A stretch of DNA of 64,000 nt from Dryas octopetala (taxonomy: Eukaryota > Streptophyta > Magnoliopsida > Rosales > Rosaceae): assembly GCA_963921425.1 (NCBI GenBank), contig OY992840.1, positions 560,501 through 624,500 on the forward strand. Reading direction: 5' to 3'. Below, piece by piece: positions 36,850 to 48,246 of the stretch (position 1 is its first letter; each line of letters opens with the position of its first letter). A program made the position numbers and the translations under genes. The notes beneath the pieces are model-generated. The model saw nothing but the letters and a program-made list of their open reading frames with translations. It had not been told where the DNA came from and did no database searches.

Positions 36850-37711
36850 CCCACGGCACTAGCATAGGGCACCTTCTTCATCTCTTCAATTTCTTCTTCA
36901 GATTTAGGACACTGCTGCCCACTTAACTTAAAATGAGCTGCCAAAGGTGTAGAGACCGCCTTTGCGTCTTGCATGTTGAATTTTTTCAGAATTTTCTGAA
37001 TATACTTGACTTGTGACAGTTGAATCTGATTTGCAGCTCTATCCCTTTTAATTTCCATGCCAAGGATCTTTTGTGCAGCCCCTAAATCCTTCATGTCGAA
37101 TTCCTTACTCAACATAACCTTCAAGTCTTCAATCCTTGACTTGTCTTGACAAGCTATTAACATGTCGTCCACATATAGCAATAACAATATGATAACCCTA
37201 TCTTTGTATACATGATAGTACACACAACAATCATATAAGCACCTTCTAAAATTAATTTTCAGCATATAAGAATCAAACCTCTTGTACCATTGCCTTGGAG
37301 ATTTCTTCAAACCATATAAAGACTTCTTAAGCCTGCAAACTAGATCTTCTTTTCCAGTCTCGACAAAGCCTTCTGGTTGAGCCATGTAATTGTCTCCTCC
37401 AGATTCCCATGGAGAAAGGCCGTCTTCACATCCATTTGCTAAATTTCCATGTCATGTTGAACTTCCATTGCTAAAAGCAATCTTATTGAAGTATGCTTAA
37501 CCACTGGTGAAAAAATCTCATCATAATCGACTCCTTCCTTTTGTAAGTACCCTTTGGCTACAAGTCTTGCTTTAAACCTCACGGCCTCTTGCTCATGTAT
37601 CCCATCTTTCTTCCTAAACACCCACTTGCATCCAACTAGCTTTCTATCTTTGGGTTTAGGAACCAACTCCCAGACAGAGTTCTTATACAGAGACTCCATC
37701 TCTTCTGACAT
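36753..37711 (-). pseudogene. copia R1 reverse transcriptase
   Basis: Two frames, 37439-37711 and 36753-37385, cover the polymerase. Landmarks are WELVPKPKDRKLVGCKWVF, KARLVAKGYLQ, LKKSLYGLKKSPRQWYKRF and the catalytic YVDDM at 37161-37175. A stop after DMEI separates the pieces. The active-site aspartates are kept although the frame is broken. Confidence 0.92.
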
Positions 37712-37785
37712 AGCACCTATCCAACTTTCTCGTTCTTCACTCGCTATAGCTTCTTGATACGTAGTTGGATCTCCTTGACTAATGT

Positions 37786-38220
37786 TTAGAGCATAATTAA
37801 CCTCTTTCGTTCAAAACCATATTTCTGTGGTGGTTTTGTAACCCTCTTAGGTTTGTCAAGTGCTATGCTCCTTTGAAATCCAGGTGGTACTTGTGTAGAT
37901 GCTTGAACTTGTAGGGATGGACTACGGATTAGGGAGTGCTCAATCTGCTCCACCGAATTTCTAATTGGTGAGTGATGCTGCTGCTCTTCTTCTTCTTCAT
38001 TACCATAATCATCTTCTTCTTGCTCAATTGGCTCCACCCGAGCTTGAATGTCTTCATCAATAACCGATTTGGTGACAAGTACATCAATTGCTTCTGTTTC
38101 AACATCAAACGATTTCCCATCTTTCTTGTTCTCTTCTTGATTTAGAGGCATAGTTTTCTCATCAAAAACAACATCTCAACTGATTATCTTCTTGCTAGCA
38201 ACAATATCCCAAAGCTTGAA
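37786..38220 (-). pseudogene. copia R1 linker between integrase and reverse transcriptase
   Basis: An acidic low-complexity frame (37786-38151; EEDDYGNEEEEEQQHH) is followed by a PPGFQRS...KPKRVTKPPQKYGFE motif. This is the usual spacer between integrase and polymerase in copia polyproteins. It has no function of its own. Confidence 0.75.
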
Positions 38221-38229
38221 ACCCTTCAC

Positions 38230-38986
38230 TCATTTCTCAAACCCCAAGAATATACAATGTGTAGACTTTGGCTTGAGTTTTGATCTCTCATCGCTTGGAA
38301 TATGTGCATAGGCGCTGCAGCCAAATACTCTAAGATTAGAGTAATTCACTTGCTTTTTGGACCACACCTTTTCTGCACTCTTAAATTCGACAACCTTTGA
38401 TGGCGACCGGTTAATCAAGTAACTTGCATGATTAACAGCTTCAGCCCAAAAACTATCAGGCAAACCCGCATGAAATCTCATGCTTCTTTCTCTCTCCATG
38501 GGAGTTCTGTTCATTCTTTCAGCAGCCCCGTTTTGTTGAGGAGTCTTCTTAACTATGAAGTGCCTTGTTATACCTTCTTCTTTGCAAAAACTTAAAAATT
38601 CACCGCTCTTGTATTCACCCCCATTGTCGCTTCTTATGTACTTGATCTTTCTCCCTATTTGGTTTTCAACTTCTGCTTTCCACTCCTTGAACTTAGTGAA
38701 AACTTCAGATTTCTCCCTCATGAAATAGACCCAAACCTTCCGAGTGAATATAATCGAGTACTCCTTTGGTCTTGCTATCTGACTTTGTAAACTTGAAAGA
38801 CACCCTACCTTGCTTTCCGAGAACACAATACTTGCAGAATTCTAGCTTACAGTAATTTGCACCGTTTAGAAGACCTTTCTTGTGCAATTCTTGCAAACCC
38901 CTCTCACTGATGTTCCCTAGTCGATGATGCCAAAGCTCAGTTTTATCTTCAATCCGCATTCTTCTTTGTGGAAATAGCTGCTCCAC
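38230..38986 (-). pseudogene. copia R1 integrase
   Basis: Frames 38705-38986 and 38230-38826 give the zinc-binding part (LWHHRLGNISERGLQ and FCKYCVLGKQG) and the catalytic core (SDNGGEY for the second Asp, TPQQNGAAERMNRT for the Glu), then VFGCSAYAHIPSDERSKL. A frame change lies between the N-terminal part and the core. Confidence 0.9.
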
Positions 38987-39974
38987 CTGTTATTGTAGTT
39001 CCCATGAGCCTGTAAAGATTGTTCTGTTGAATTTCGGCCTTCACTACCACAAGTGACCCTTTGATTATCTTGAGTTTCCCACCTTCAGAACAGAAACTAA
39101 ACCCAGCCTTGTCTAAGGTACCCAAAGAAATCAAATTCTTCCTTAACCTAGGAACGTATCTGACATTCCCCAAAGTCCTTATTATTCCATCATGCATCCG
39201 GATCTTAATATTGCCAATCCCAATTATAGGACATGATGAATTATCTCCCATTAACACATCTCCGCAGCTGCTATCCTTGTAAGTTTCGAATCATTCCTTT
39301 ATTGCACACATATGGAATATGCACCCGGTATCCAAAATCCAACTTGTGAAAGCCTTAGAGCCTGATGTAACTGAAAGTAACTCTCCATCACTCTCTTCTT
39401 TGGTGACTGTACTAGCTGAACCTGAGTCTCTTTCCATCTTAGCTTTCCTATCTTTCCAAGTCTTGCAGTTCTTCTTCCAATGATCCATTGAACCACACAC
39501 GAAGCAACCTTCTTTTAGTTTTCCCTTGGATTTTGATCTACCTTTGTTGCTGTTTTTCTCTCCCTTCTTGTTCGACCGACCCCTCTCATTTCCCTTGGCA
39601 TAAAGCCCTTGTGTCTGAGAGCCATCGGTTAAGTCATCTAGCTTGGCAAATGACTGAAGAGCTTGCACAACATCATCAAGCTTCAAAGTCTCCTTTCCAA
39701 ACATTAAGGTTGTTCGGAAGTGCTTGAATGATGGTGGTAGAGATCGCAACAAGATGATCACCTTGTCATCATCTTTATAGACTTCTTCTACTTTGGTGAG
39801 ATTAGCTAAGCAATTCTGAAATTTGCATATATGATTAGCTACATCTTCACCTTCTTCTAGTCGAAGTCCGAACAGTTCATCCTTTATAAAGAGCTTATTA
39901 GACACAGTTTTGCCCATATAAACACTTTCCAACTTTTCCCAAGCTTCTTTTGCTGTAGGTAGGTTGGATTCCAA
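38949..39974 (-). pseudogene. copia R1 gag and protease
   Basis: Frame 39291-39974 (227 codons, no start) contains the gag region AWEKLESVYMGKTVSNKLF and a zinc knuckle CFVCGSMDHWKKNC. It then reaches the protease region WILDTGCIFHMC, where the usual aspartic motif D-S/T-G reads DTG. The frame breaks near 39291 and resumes at 38949-39257 (SLGTLDKAGFSF). The N-terminus is missing. Confidence 0.9.
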
Positions 39975-39975
39975 G

Positions 39976-41078
39976 GGCTACCTAGTTTTGATAGCAAGTG
40001 GAGTCATGAAAATTACTCATGGAAGCATGGTCCTAATGAAGGGAGAGAAGTGTAGTGGTTTATATCGTTTGATATGGATTCAAACCTTGATGGTTGGTTG
40101 GAAACGGAATGCACAAGAAATCAAGCGATTGAGGAAGGTCTCGGTTGCGGGTATAGCAGAGACAGTTGTGACATGTTTCCAAGGTTCAAACGAGGGTGAG
40201 AAAGGAGATCTTATTGGAGGAGGGGGTGAATCAAGGCCCCTGGCCTCTTCGGTGCTAACCGGTAATTGGTTACACGATGCAACTACACATAGGTATTGCA
40301 GTGCGAATCAAGGGTGGACCATAGTTTCTTGATTCGGGTTATGTGTAGTTGGTACAAGGTCAAGGCCAATGGTATTTGGTGTAAGGTAATTTGCATGGTA
40401 TACTCACCAAGGTGGAGATTATTGTTAATTTGGCTCGCATTTGAAGATTTCCTAGTTCATGGAGGATTTCTATGGTATTCTAGAATGAAGTTAGGAGTCT
40501 AAATAGGTGTTGGAAGGTTATTGATTCCTGGTGCGTTTTGGGCAAGTTTTGAGGTTTTCCTTGTGTATAAAGGAAACTTATTTCCTACTCAAAGTTAACT
40601 TTCTTCCTACTTTATCTAAGATTGTAATATAAGGCCTATGGTTATAATAAGGACCTTAGAGGCTTAGAAAAACTGGAAAGAATCAGATTAGAGTGAGCAA
40701 GTCCTTGGGATTCTTGGGAGGCACACAATCTAGAATAGGTGAGATCAAGATTAGGTAATTAATCTTGGGTGAAAGATCTAGGGTTCTTGGGAAACACTTT
40801 GTAAAAGGGTGTACAAGGGATTTGGAGATTGGGTTATGTGATTTAGTCTAATTGTAATCTTATACTTATTATTCTCATAGTGAAGAACAGAGATCTCTCC
40901 CTGGGACGTAGACAGAAATTTTGCCGAACCTCGTAACAAATCTCGGTGTGATTGTGTGTGCTTGTTGGTTTATTATTTTATGTTTTCTTGGCCGTGTTTG
41001 TTATTTATCTTTCATCGAATTATTGCTTGTACGCCGTGACGGTGGGAATTAGGATTTAATTCTCAAACTACATCAACA
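39976..41078 (+). mobile_element. Forward Ty1/copia remnant with 3' LTR
   Basis: A short frame at about 39976-40100 encodes GVMKITHGSMVLMKGEK and LYRLIW, the pre-integrase part of a copia polyprotein. Nearly all of integrase, reverse transcriptase and RNase H is missing. After about 300 bp of non-coding sequence, a polypurine-like GGTGGAGATTA leads into an LTR that begins TGTTAATTTGG at 40423 and ends CATCAACA at 41078. It joins copia R1 head to head at about 39975. Confidence 0.75.
40423..41078 (+). repeat. Copia 3' LTR, 656 bp
   Basis: The TGTTAA...TCAACA termini and the polypurine tract just upstream support the left boundary well. A TATA-like GTGTATAAAGG at about 40562 and the downstream transcribed-type region fit an LTR promoter. 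The right boundary is inferred from the terminal bases only. Confidence 0.65.
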
Positions 41079-43838
41079 TCCTCATGGGTTAGGGTTGTGC
41101 ACATGGCCCAAACAGATGTAAAAGTTTCTAGAACCTTTGACCTTAAATTTGACCAACATCTCCTAGTCCACCTAGGATTCCTCGTCCCACTTGGCTTTCA
41201 CTTTGACCATCTTGCCCCTCATGACTCCCAACAGGAATAAGATTACTTCTCCTACTAGGATTAGGTTTCTTAGTCCAACAAGGATTTCTTGCTTCAATTG
41301 AGATTTCTCAAATATAACCTCGGACAATGATGATTTCTTCTTTTCCAAGACTTGATCTTTCCTTGTGTAACCAGGAATCCTACTTTGACTAAGATTTCAG
41401 CTTTCTTAGTTTGACTAGGATTTTTCCTCTTTTTCTAGTGTGATTAGGAAATGTCCTAAAATGGCTCATTTAGCTTTTTTCTTCATCATTGTTTCATTTT
41501 ACCTACAAAACACTAAAACAAACCAAAAGACACGAAAACATCGAGTTCTTGCACTCTAGGTTAGGGAGTTAGTATCATAAAACAACGTAGATTGAGCACT
41601 CAACACTGGGTTTTGTTCGTCTCATCATGGTGAGCAACGTGGTGTGTTTGGATTCCTCAACCAACCACCCTGCGTGGCGAATCGAATCTGAGAAGCTTGG
41701 CAGCTTTCCGTCGTCGATTCCGATGACTCCGGTAGTGGATGATAGTGAAATCATTTGGGTTTTTCTCATTTCTTCCTGCTCTTTCTATTGGTATAAATAT
41801 TTGTTGTCAATTGTGCCCAAATCAGAAAACCCCAATTCGATCCTCTCGGCCACCGTAGCTCCACTGCGGGTGGTGGCGATTTGAGCCCTACTCACTTCTG
41901 TTTTTAATCAATTCTAACTTGTTGTATCTATTGGGATTTGAATTTATTTGAAATTCTTTGTCCAGGTACTTTGTTGCCGCTACCACCGTGAGCTCTGCCA
42001 TTTGTGGTGGCGGATTGGATGTTTTCTTCCTCTGTTCTGTCTTTTTGAAACCACAGAAACATATTTCAAGCCTCAATTCTATTAGTATTGTATTATGGGT
42101 GTTGAAATAGGTTGGGCATCCATCGTACGTGGCAGCTGCCGCTCATTCCGGTCATGTTGTCATTAGTTTGCGAACATTGTGTCATTTTGGATAGTTGTTG
42201 GTTTTGAACAAGTCATATTAGCTCAGAAACCTTTGTTCTGATGCCATCTCAGTTATCAAATCCAAAACTCGAAATAAACGATTTCGGACAAACTCGACCC
42301 TATCTAATTATTCAACCCAAATCATTTATTATTTATATTTTTTTCAATTAAGAAATAACCTTATAAAGTAATCTAGTTTCCTTTTTACTAGAAAGGGTAT
42401 TTTGGTCTTTTATACGAAACTCATAGTGTTTGTTTCGTACCAAGGTCGGTTGTGTTCATTCGTTAAACCTAATCCATTTATATTCGGATTAGAATTGGGT
42501 AAAAGTAATCCTAGAATGCAAACTTGGACTCTCGATTCAGTCCAAGGGCATTTCAGTCATTTCAATTGTTATCACTAAAACCTGTGTTATCGGTTTCTCG
42601 TAAAATTTGACCTTTAACGACTCTAGCTAAAGGTAGGGTTTATTTATGTAATTTTGTGAAAGTACTTGAATTCGAGTAATTTGGTTTTATTTTAAGATTA
42701 GTTGGTTTTGTATTGGAATTAAGATTTTAAATCAATTACGTGAACTGGTGATGATGGTGTTGTAAGGACAATTTAGAAGTTTCTCGAATCGACATGTGGG
42801 ATCAGACTAAGCTCTAGAATTCAGGTAGGGGGATCTGGGGAAGCTTTGACTGCAAATTTGATGGTATTGAATCTTTGTTTAAAAATACGATGTGTGTGCT
42901 AATACGTGACTTATATGAATTATCTGAATTACTTGAGCATGACATAAATTAGTTAATTATTATATATAATTATGTGCATTTATTTGAATGTGAAGCATAA
43001 TTCATTGAGAATTGAAGTTAAAGTGGTGAGAAGAGATTGATGATTTAAATTTTGTTATTTAAATTTCATAGTGTGCGCGGGGACTGAAGCACCTTCAGCA
43101 GAGACTGATAAAACGATTTAAACCCCAAGGCGCATTGGGACCTTCAGCTGCGGTCGAAGTTAGGATATCTTGCACTTTAGCTGCAATTAAAGTGAAGATG
43201 TGTCTCGCAATTTATATTTCAATATGCATCGAGTGTTAATTCGTATGATAGGGCACTCGGGGGCACAGTGGTAAAATGTATGGTATGGGACGTGCAGGCC
43301 TATTTGTTCTATTATATGGATGAACTCTTTATCCATATTATGAGGCTTAAATCGAGGAAGTGCAGCACAACATTCATGCATTAATAAGATTATTATGTTA
43401 TATATTATTTGCTCCATGTTGTATGTTTCATTGAGCTTCAGTATAATTAATTTTGCATGATAAGATTGATTGTCCCTATTGAGCCGTTGGTTAGAGCTCA
43501 ACCCCTCATATACTTTGCAGGTATTGTAACAAGAGATATAGTGCGAAACCAACCAGAAGTAATTATTGTGAGTAGATGTGAACCAAGTTGAAGTTGCTAA
43601 TGATTTTGAAACTGAGAAGGATATAATGTACAGTTTTAAGTATGACTTATTTTGTATATTAAACTTGAATCCAGTTTGTGGTACAATAATAGTACGAAGT
43701 TTATCTACTTTTATTTTATTTTCTATTGTCACATTCTGGTTATAGAAATAATTCTATAATTAGAATTTACTTCTATAACCAGAATGTGATTCACACCTTA
43801 ATCCGAGATTAACTCTTAATCTCGAATTGGGGTGTGAC
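41079..43838 (+). repeat. LTR-like sequence, probably gypsy
   Basis: No credible gene is present. A GC-richer block with short frames (41570-41890, 41950-42070) resembles an LTR transcription-start region. The stretch 42300-43838 reads like a gypsy LTR ending GGGGTGTGACA. The 181-codon minus frame at 43187-43732 has no recognisable domain and low-complexity AT-driven composition, so I do not call it. Confidence 0.4.
43728..43837. repeat. Two adjacent hairpins at the LTR-like 3' end
   Basis: The first palindrome has arms CACATTCTGGTTATAGAA and TTCTATAACCAGAATGTG (43731-43789). The second has arms CACACCTTAATCCGAGATT and AATCTCGAATTGGGGTGTG (43793-43837). Confidence 0.85.
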
Positions 43839-44599
43839 ATTAATTCTTGCCAAATTAGGTTAATAATTTGCTTCGGTTGCACAATCTTTGTAGTATCGAC
43901 CTCGTGCTTACACACTTTGCTATTAAGTGATTTGTGCACTTGCGAGTATTTTAAAACAAAATTTAAGTACTCAGCTTTGGTTAATTGAATTCTACACAAT
44001 AGGAATGCATGCCAAGCAAGTTACCTCTTAGTTGTTCGATTGGTCATATATGTAAATAGGCTGCTCGGTATAGTATTGATGTGCCTTCGATTTTGAAATA
44101 CCTTCAAACATACTATTGATTTCCTGATCAATCAGAAATTTAAATAGGTTGGTCGGTGAATATCTACTTATTTAGTAAATTATAATATTGAAGTACATGT
44201 ATGTCAAGCATGTTGCTACTTTGTTGTTAGGTGGGATATATATATTAAGATGGTCTTTTTTGGTACATTTTACATTGAGGAGCTGATAGCCCTTATATAA
44301 TTATGAGTAGTAGAAAGAACCATATATTGGAGCAAATTCTACGATGATCAAAATTGACCAACCAAACTCTCAGCATAGTACGAGAGTAAGGGAAAGCCAC
44401 GTTGCAACTCATGGAACTTGATCACTCCTGGTTAATGGTATTGGGGTACATGGCCACCTTCCACCTGACACACCACTAAGGACAATTGCAAAGGTTTCAT
44501 GTAAGTACCATCCACCTATAGCAAGTAGCCAAGTACACTCACTTTTCATGAGAACCACAAGTAGCACCAAAACCTCTTGGTCTTTCACGTAGCAAGCTC
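43839..44599. other. Intergenic stretch, nothing recognised
   Basis: AT-rich sequence with no coding, RNA-gene or repeat structure that I can support. Confidence 0.4.
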
Positions 44600-44860
44600 T
44601 AAAACTATTGGAAACTATCCCACATCAGAAATGTATGGATTCCTTGAACCAAAAAGCCTCTATAAAAGGACCCTCCCTCTATCATACAAAGGTCCCAAAT
44701 TGCTCTTCCCTTTACCTATGTAATTGTAATATACTCTCTGCATAGTGAATATATGAAACTACTCTTCTTGGATGTAGACCAAATTGGGTGAACCACATAA
44801 ACACTTGTGTTCACTATGTATGTGGTCTATCTCCTTTGTTGGCAAACCAATTTTGGGCAT
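44600..44860 (+). repeat. Copia LTR-like fragment
   Basis: Contains ATCCCACATCAGAAATG, a TATA box CTATAAAAGG at about 44671 and a GGGTGAACCACATAAACACTTGTG stretch-like motif common near the 3' end of copia LTRs. Ends and partner LTR were not found, so it may be a solo or truncated LTR. Confidence 0.45.
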
Positions 44861-44961
44861 TAACAACAACTGCAAGTCTGCAACTTAGATATGAGATGAG
44901 ATGGGAAACAAAGAGGTAGGGTTGGAGAGAGAGATTGAGAGTGAAAAAATGAGAAGGTATT

Positions 44962-45127
44962 TATCACAACTTCTTTGGTATAATTCCATGATAATTGATT
45001 ATGACCACAATGGTGGTAAATATACAGAGCCCTATAGCATAATTACAGACATAATTACAGGAAATAATAAGGTAATAATTACAGCCAAAATATCTTCTAA
45101 TTATGATACCGTTGACTTACGTCAACA
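44962..45127 (-). repeat. Copia R2 3' LTR
   Basis: 166 bp, TGTTGACG...GTTGTGATA on the minus strand. It matches the 60728-60876 copy with some small indels. The polypurine tract (45128-45138) lies just inside. Confidence 0.92.
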
Positions 45128-45169
45128 CTCCCTCTCAAGTTGATGCATATATATCACACATGCCCAACT

Positions 45170-45640
45170 TGTTAAATGAGTCCTAAGCACTTTGTTTGCC
45201 ACCGCCTTTGTTAACACATCTACAAGCTGATCCTCAGATTTCACAAATAGAAAACTAATGATCTTGGCTTCAAATTTTTATTTGATGAAGTGTCTGACAA
45301 TCTCAATGTGTTTAGTTCTATCATGCTGAACAGGATTGTGTGCTATATCAATGGCAGATTTGTTATCACAATACAAATCCATAAGTTTGGTAGGCTGACA
45401 GCCTAGATCAGTTAACAAGTTTCTCAACCACAAAAGCTCAAGTACTCCAAGCGCCATACCTCTATACTCAGACTCTGCACTTGACCTAGATGCAACATGT
45501 ACGTTGTTTCTTACTCCTCCAAGTTACAAGATTTCCTCCTACAAAAGTAACATAGCCTGAAGTTGATATTCTATCGTTTGCTGAGCCTCCCCAGTCTACA
45601 TCAGTAAAACCTTCAAATTCAAGTGACCATGATTAGCAAA
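45170..45640 (-). pseudogene. copia R2 RNase H region
   Basis: Minus-strand translation in pieces matches the copia RNase H order (SAESEYR near 45470 and a KHIE-type motif near 45300). The reading frame is repeatedly broken and no long open frame survives. Confidence 0.7.
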
Positions 45641-45649
45641 AAAAAACCC

Positions 45650-46703
45650 TTTGCCAGGAGCAGATTCCAATACTGTAAAATCTGCTCCACAGCATCCATA
45701 TGAGGTTTACACGGGGCATGCATAAACTGACTTGCTACACTAACAGCATAAGAAATGTCAGGTCTAGTATGAGATAGATATATCAACCTCCTAACAAGTC
45801 ACTGGTATTGCTCTTTATCTGCGGGTGAAAACACTCAAAAATTTTATGATTCTGCTAAATAGGAGTCTCAGTTGGCTTACACCCAAGCATACCAGTTTCA
45901 GACAACAAGTCCAAACATATTCCCTTTGAGACAAGAAGATGCCATGTTTGGAACGAGCAACTTCAATTCTGAGGAAAAACTTTAAACCCCCAGTTGTTTT
46001 ATTTCAAATTCTCTGGACAAATACTTATGTAAGTTGGAGATTTCTTCATGATCATCCTCTGTCAAAACCATATCATCAACATAAATGATAAGAGCAGTGA
46101 TCTTTCCTTTCCTTCTTTTTAAGAAGAGGGTATTGTCAGAGTTACTCTATCGATAACCATAATTTTTCATAGCACGGGTGAATCTTCCAAACCAAGCTCT
46201 TAGAGATTGTTTTAGGCCATACAAAGACTTTCTCAATCTGCACATTAGTTCTGTACTATCAAATTCTGGTATACCAGGAAGGGGATCCATATACACTTCT
46301 TCAATCAAGTCACCATGCAAAAGACGTTCTTAACATCGAATTGAAGAAGTGGCCACTCTCTGTTTGCAGCTAAAGACAACAGAACACGCACTGTATTTAG
46401 CTTAGCAACAGGGACAAAAGTCTCCAGGTAGTCTATGCCATAAGACTAAATGCACCCCTTTACCACCAAACGAGCCTTGTATCTTTCAACTAACCCATCA
46501 GCTTTTTGTTTGACTGCAAATACCCATCTGCAGCCTACTATCTTCTTTCCCTTAGGTAATGACACCAATTCGTAGGTTGAATTCTTTTTCAGTGCCTCCA
46601 TCTCTTCTGCCATAGCCTTGGTCCACCTAGAATCTGTAAGAGCATCCTGCAATCTATTAGGAATAGAAACAGAAGATAATTGTAGGACATAAGCTAAATT
46701 CAT
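45650..46703 (-). pseudogene. copia R2 reverse transcriptase
   Basis: The open frame 46446-46703 contains RWTKAMAEEMEALKKNSTYEL and GCRWVFAVKQKADG-type motifs that open copia polymerases. The catalytic YVDDM lies at 46069-46083, preceded by ALII. Stops and frame changes occur between and after these pieces. Confidence 0.88.
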
Positions 46704-47100
46704 ATATATGACTTTGACAACCTAACAGAAGATACTTGATTACCGATTGGATATCTAATTTTGGCTTTTGGGTCTGGGTCATATTTAACTAATGGTTGTC
46801 CTTGGTTAGACCGAGGTGGAAGAACGAATTTTGGAACAATAGAATCAAGATTAGGACTAGGAATTAAATCATGAGTATTGATGGTTACCTCAGTTTGAGA
46901 CTCAGGAGAAGATTGATCCAATGAAGTGAGAGAGATGGTAGTACTATCACAGAATGGGTCTTTAGTTTCAGAACTAATGTTAGAATGAGTGTGTAATCCA
47001 TCCTGCATTTCATTATCATCCATACTCACAAAATGATCAGTAGATTGATCTGGCATAGCTTCTACCATATCAGCAGTCTCACCCATATCACGACTAGTGC
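46700..47100 (-). pseudogene. copia R2 linker region
   Basis: A serine/threonine-rich open frame (46700-47086) includes FVLPPRSNQGQPLVKYDPDP, the usual low-conservation spacer between copia integrase and polymerase. Confidence 0.65.
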
Positions 47101-48246
47101 CTTCTTCTGATTGTGAAAAAACTCATAACTGATCAAAGAACACCATATCCTCTTGATTCTGAAGTTCACTAGTATTCTCCCCTTGAAGTGTAGAAACTGA
47201 GACACCACGGAAATAGAAAAATTGGTGTTCATGAAAAGTAACATACATAGAAATATAGAAGCATTGAGTAGAAGGATGGTAGCACCGATAGCCCTTTTGT
47301 GAAGAACCATAGCCCACAAATACACATTATAGGGCCCGAGACTCGAGCTTGGACCACTGATGAAAATGTAAATGCACAAAAACAACACATCTGAACACCC
47401 GTGGCTCTAAATGAAGTACACTGAGTAAGGTACAAAAATCTAATAAGGCATCCAATGGGTGGCGAAATTCAAGGACACTGAATGGTGTTCGATTGACCAC
47501 CTAAAGAAGACGGCACATGACCACCTAGAAGAAAAGACCTAGTGACTTCCAATAAATGCCGATTCTTCCGCTCAGCAACCCCATTCTGTTGCGGAGAATG
47601 AGGGCATGAAGTTTGGTGAAGAATCCCAGCAGACGTAAGATACTGAGTCAACTCCTTATTGACAAACTCACCACCATTATTAGAACGTAGAACCTTGATA
47701 TGAAGAGCAAATTGGGTGAGGACCATTTTATGAAAGAGTTGAAAAACAATAAACACATCACCTTTATGCTTCAAAAGATAGACTCAACTCATTCGAGTGC
47801 AATCATCAATAAATGTTACAAACCATTTCATTCCTTTATTGGTAATAAACGGGGCAGGTCCCCAAACATCTGAGTGAACTAAAGCAAAAGGAACATCCAT
47901 ACGTTTATCACTGGAATGAAATACAGTACAATGGCTTTTCGCCAACACACAAACATCACAACTGAGATTGGAGAGACTAGAACCAACAAATAAGGAAGGA
48001 AATAGCCGCCTAAGGTAACCAAAGGAAAGGATGACCAAGTCGGTGATGCCACAACCAAATCTGCTTCTTATTCTGCAAGGAACTATCACTAACCACACTC
48101 ACAAGTTCTCTACTATTTGACTGAGTGATCCCACTGTCCAGATAATACAATTCACCACTCCGCCTACCACTGTCAATCTTTTCCTTGGTATGAATGTCCT
48201 GGAAAAAACAACGAGTAGGAAAAAATGTGGCCACATATAATTATAA
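47101..48246 (-). pseudogene. copia R2 integrase, N-terminus cut by insertion
   Basis: Pieces at 48010-48234, 47784-48098 and 47469-47774 contain WLWHHRLGHP, CDVCVLAKSH, TFIDDCTRMS (first Asp), SNNGGEFVN (second position, Asp changed to Asn) and SPQQNGVAERKNRHLLE (Glu). The second catalytic aspartate appears lost. Upstream coding is interrupted at 48246 by a CACTA-type element and resumes at 53096. Confidence 0.88.

Larger units (their letters stand above)
36046..39974 (-). mobile_element. Ty1/copia retrotransposon R1, degenerate, 5' end missing
   Basis: On the minus strand the order is gag, protease, integrase, reverse transcriptase, RNase H, which defines Ty1/copia. The polypurine-like tract GTTGGAGAT and an LTR start lie at 36045-36055. 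The 5' LTR and gag N-terminus are lost: the gag frame ends at 39974 against an unrelated forward-oriented copia remnant. Numerous stops and frame changes rule out activity. Confidence 0.9.

Noticed and set aside
43187..43732. 181-codon minus-strand frame
   Set aside because: It lies in LTR-like sequence, with no recognisable domain, and overlaps a hairpin region; probably chance.
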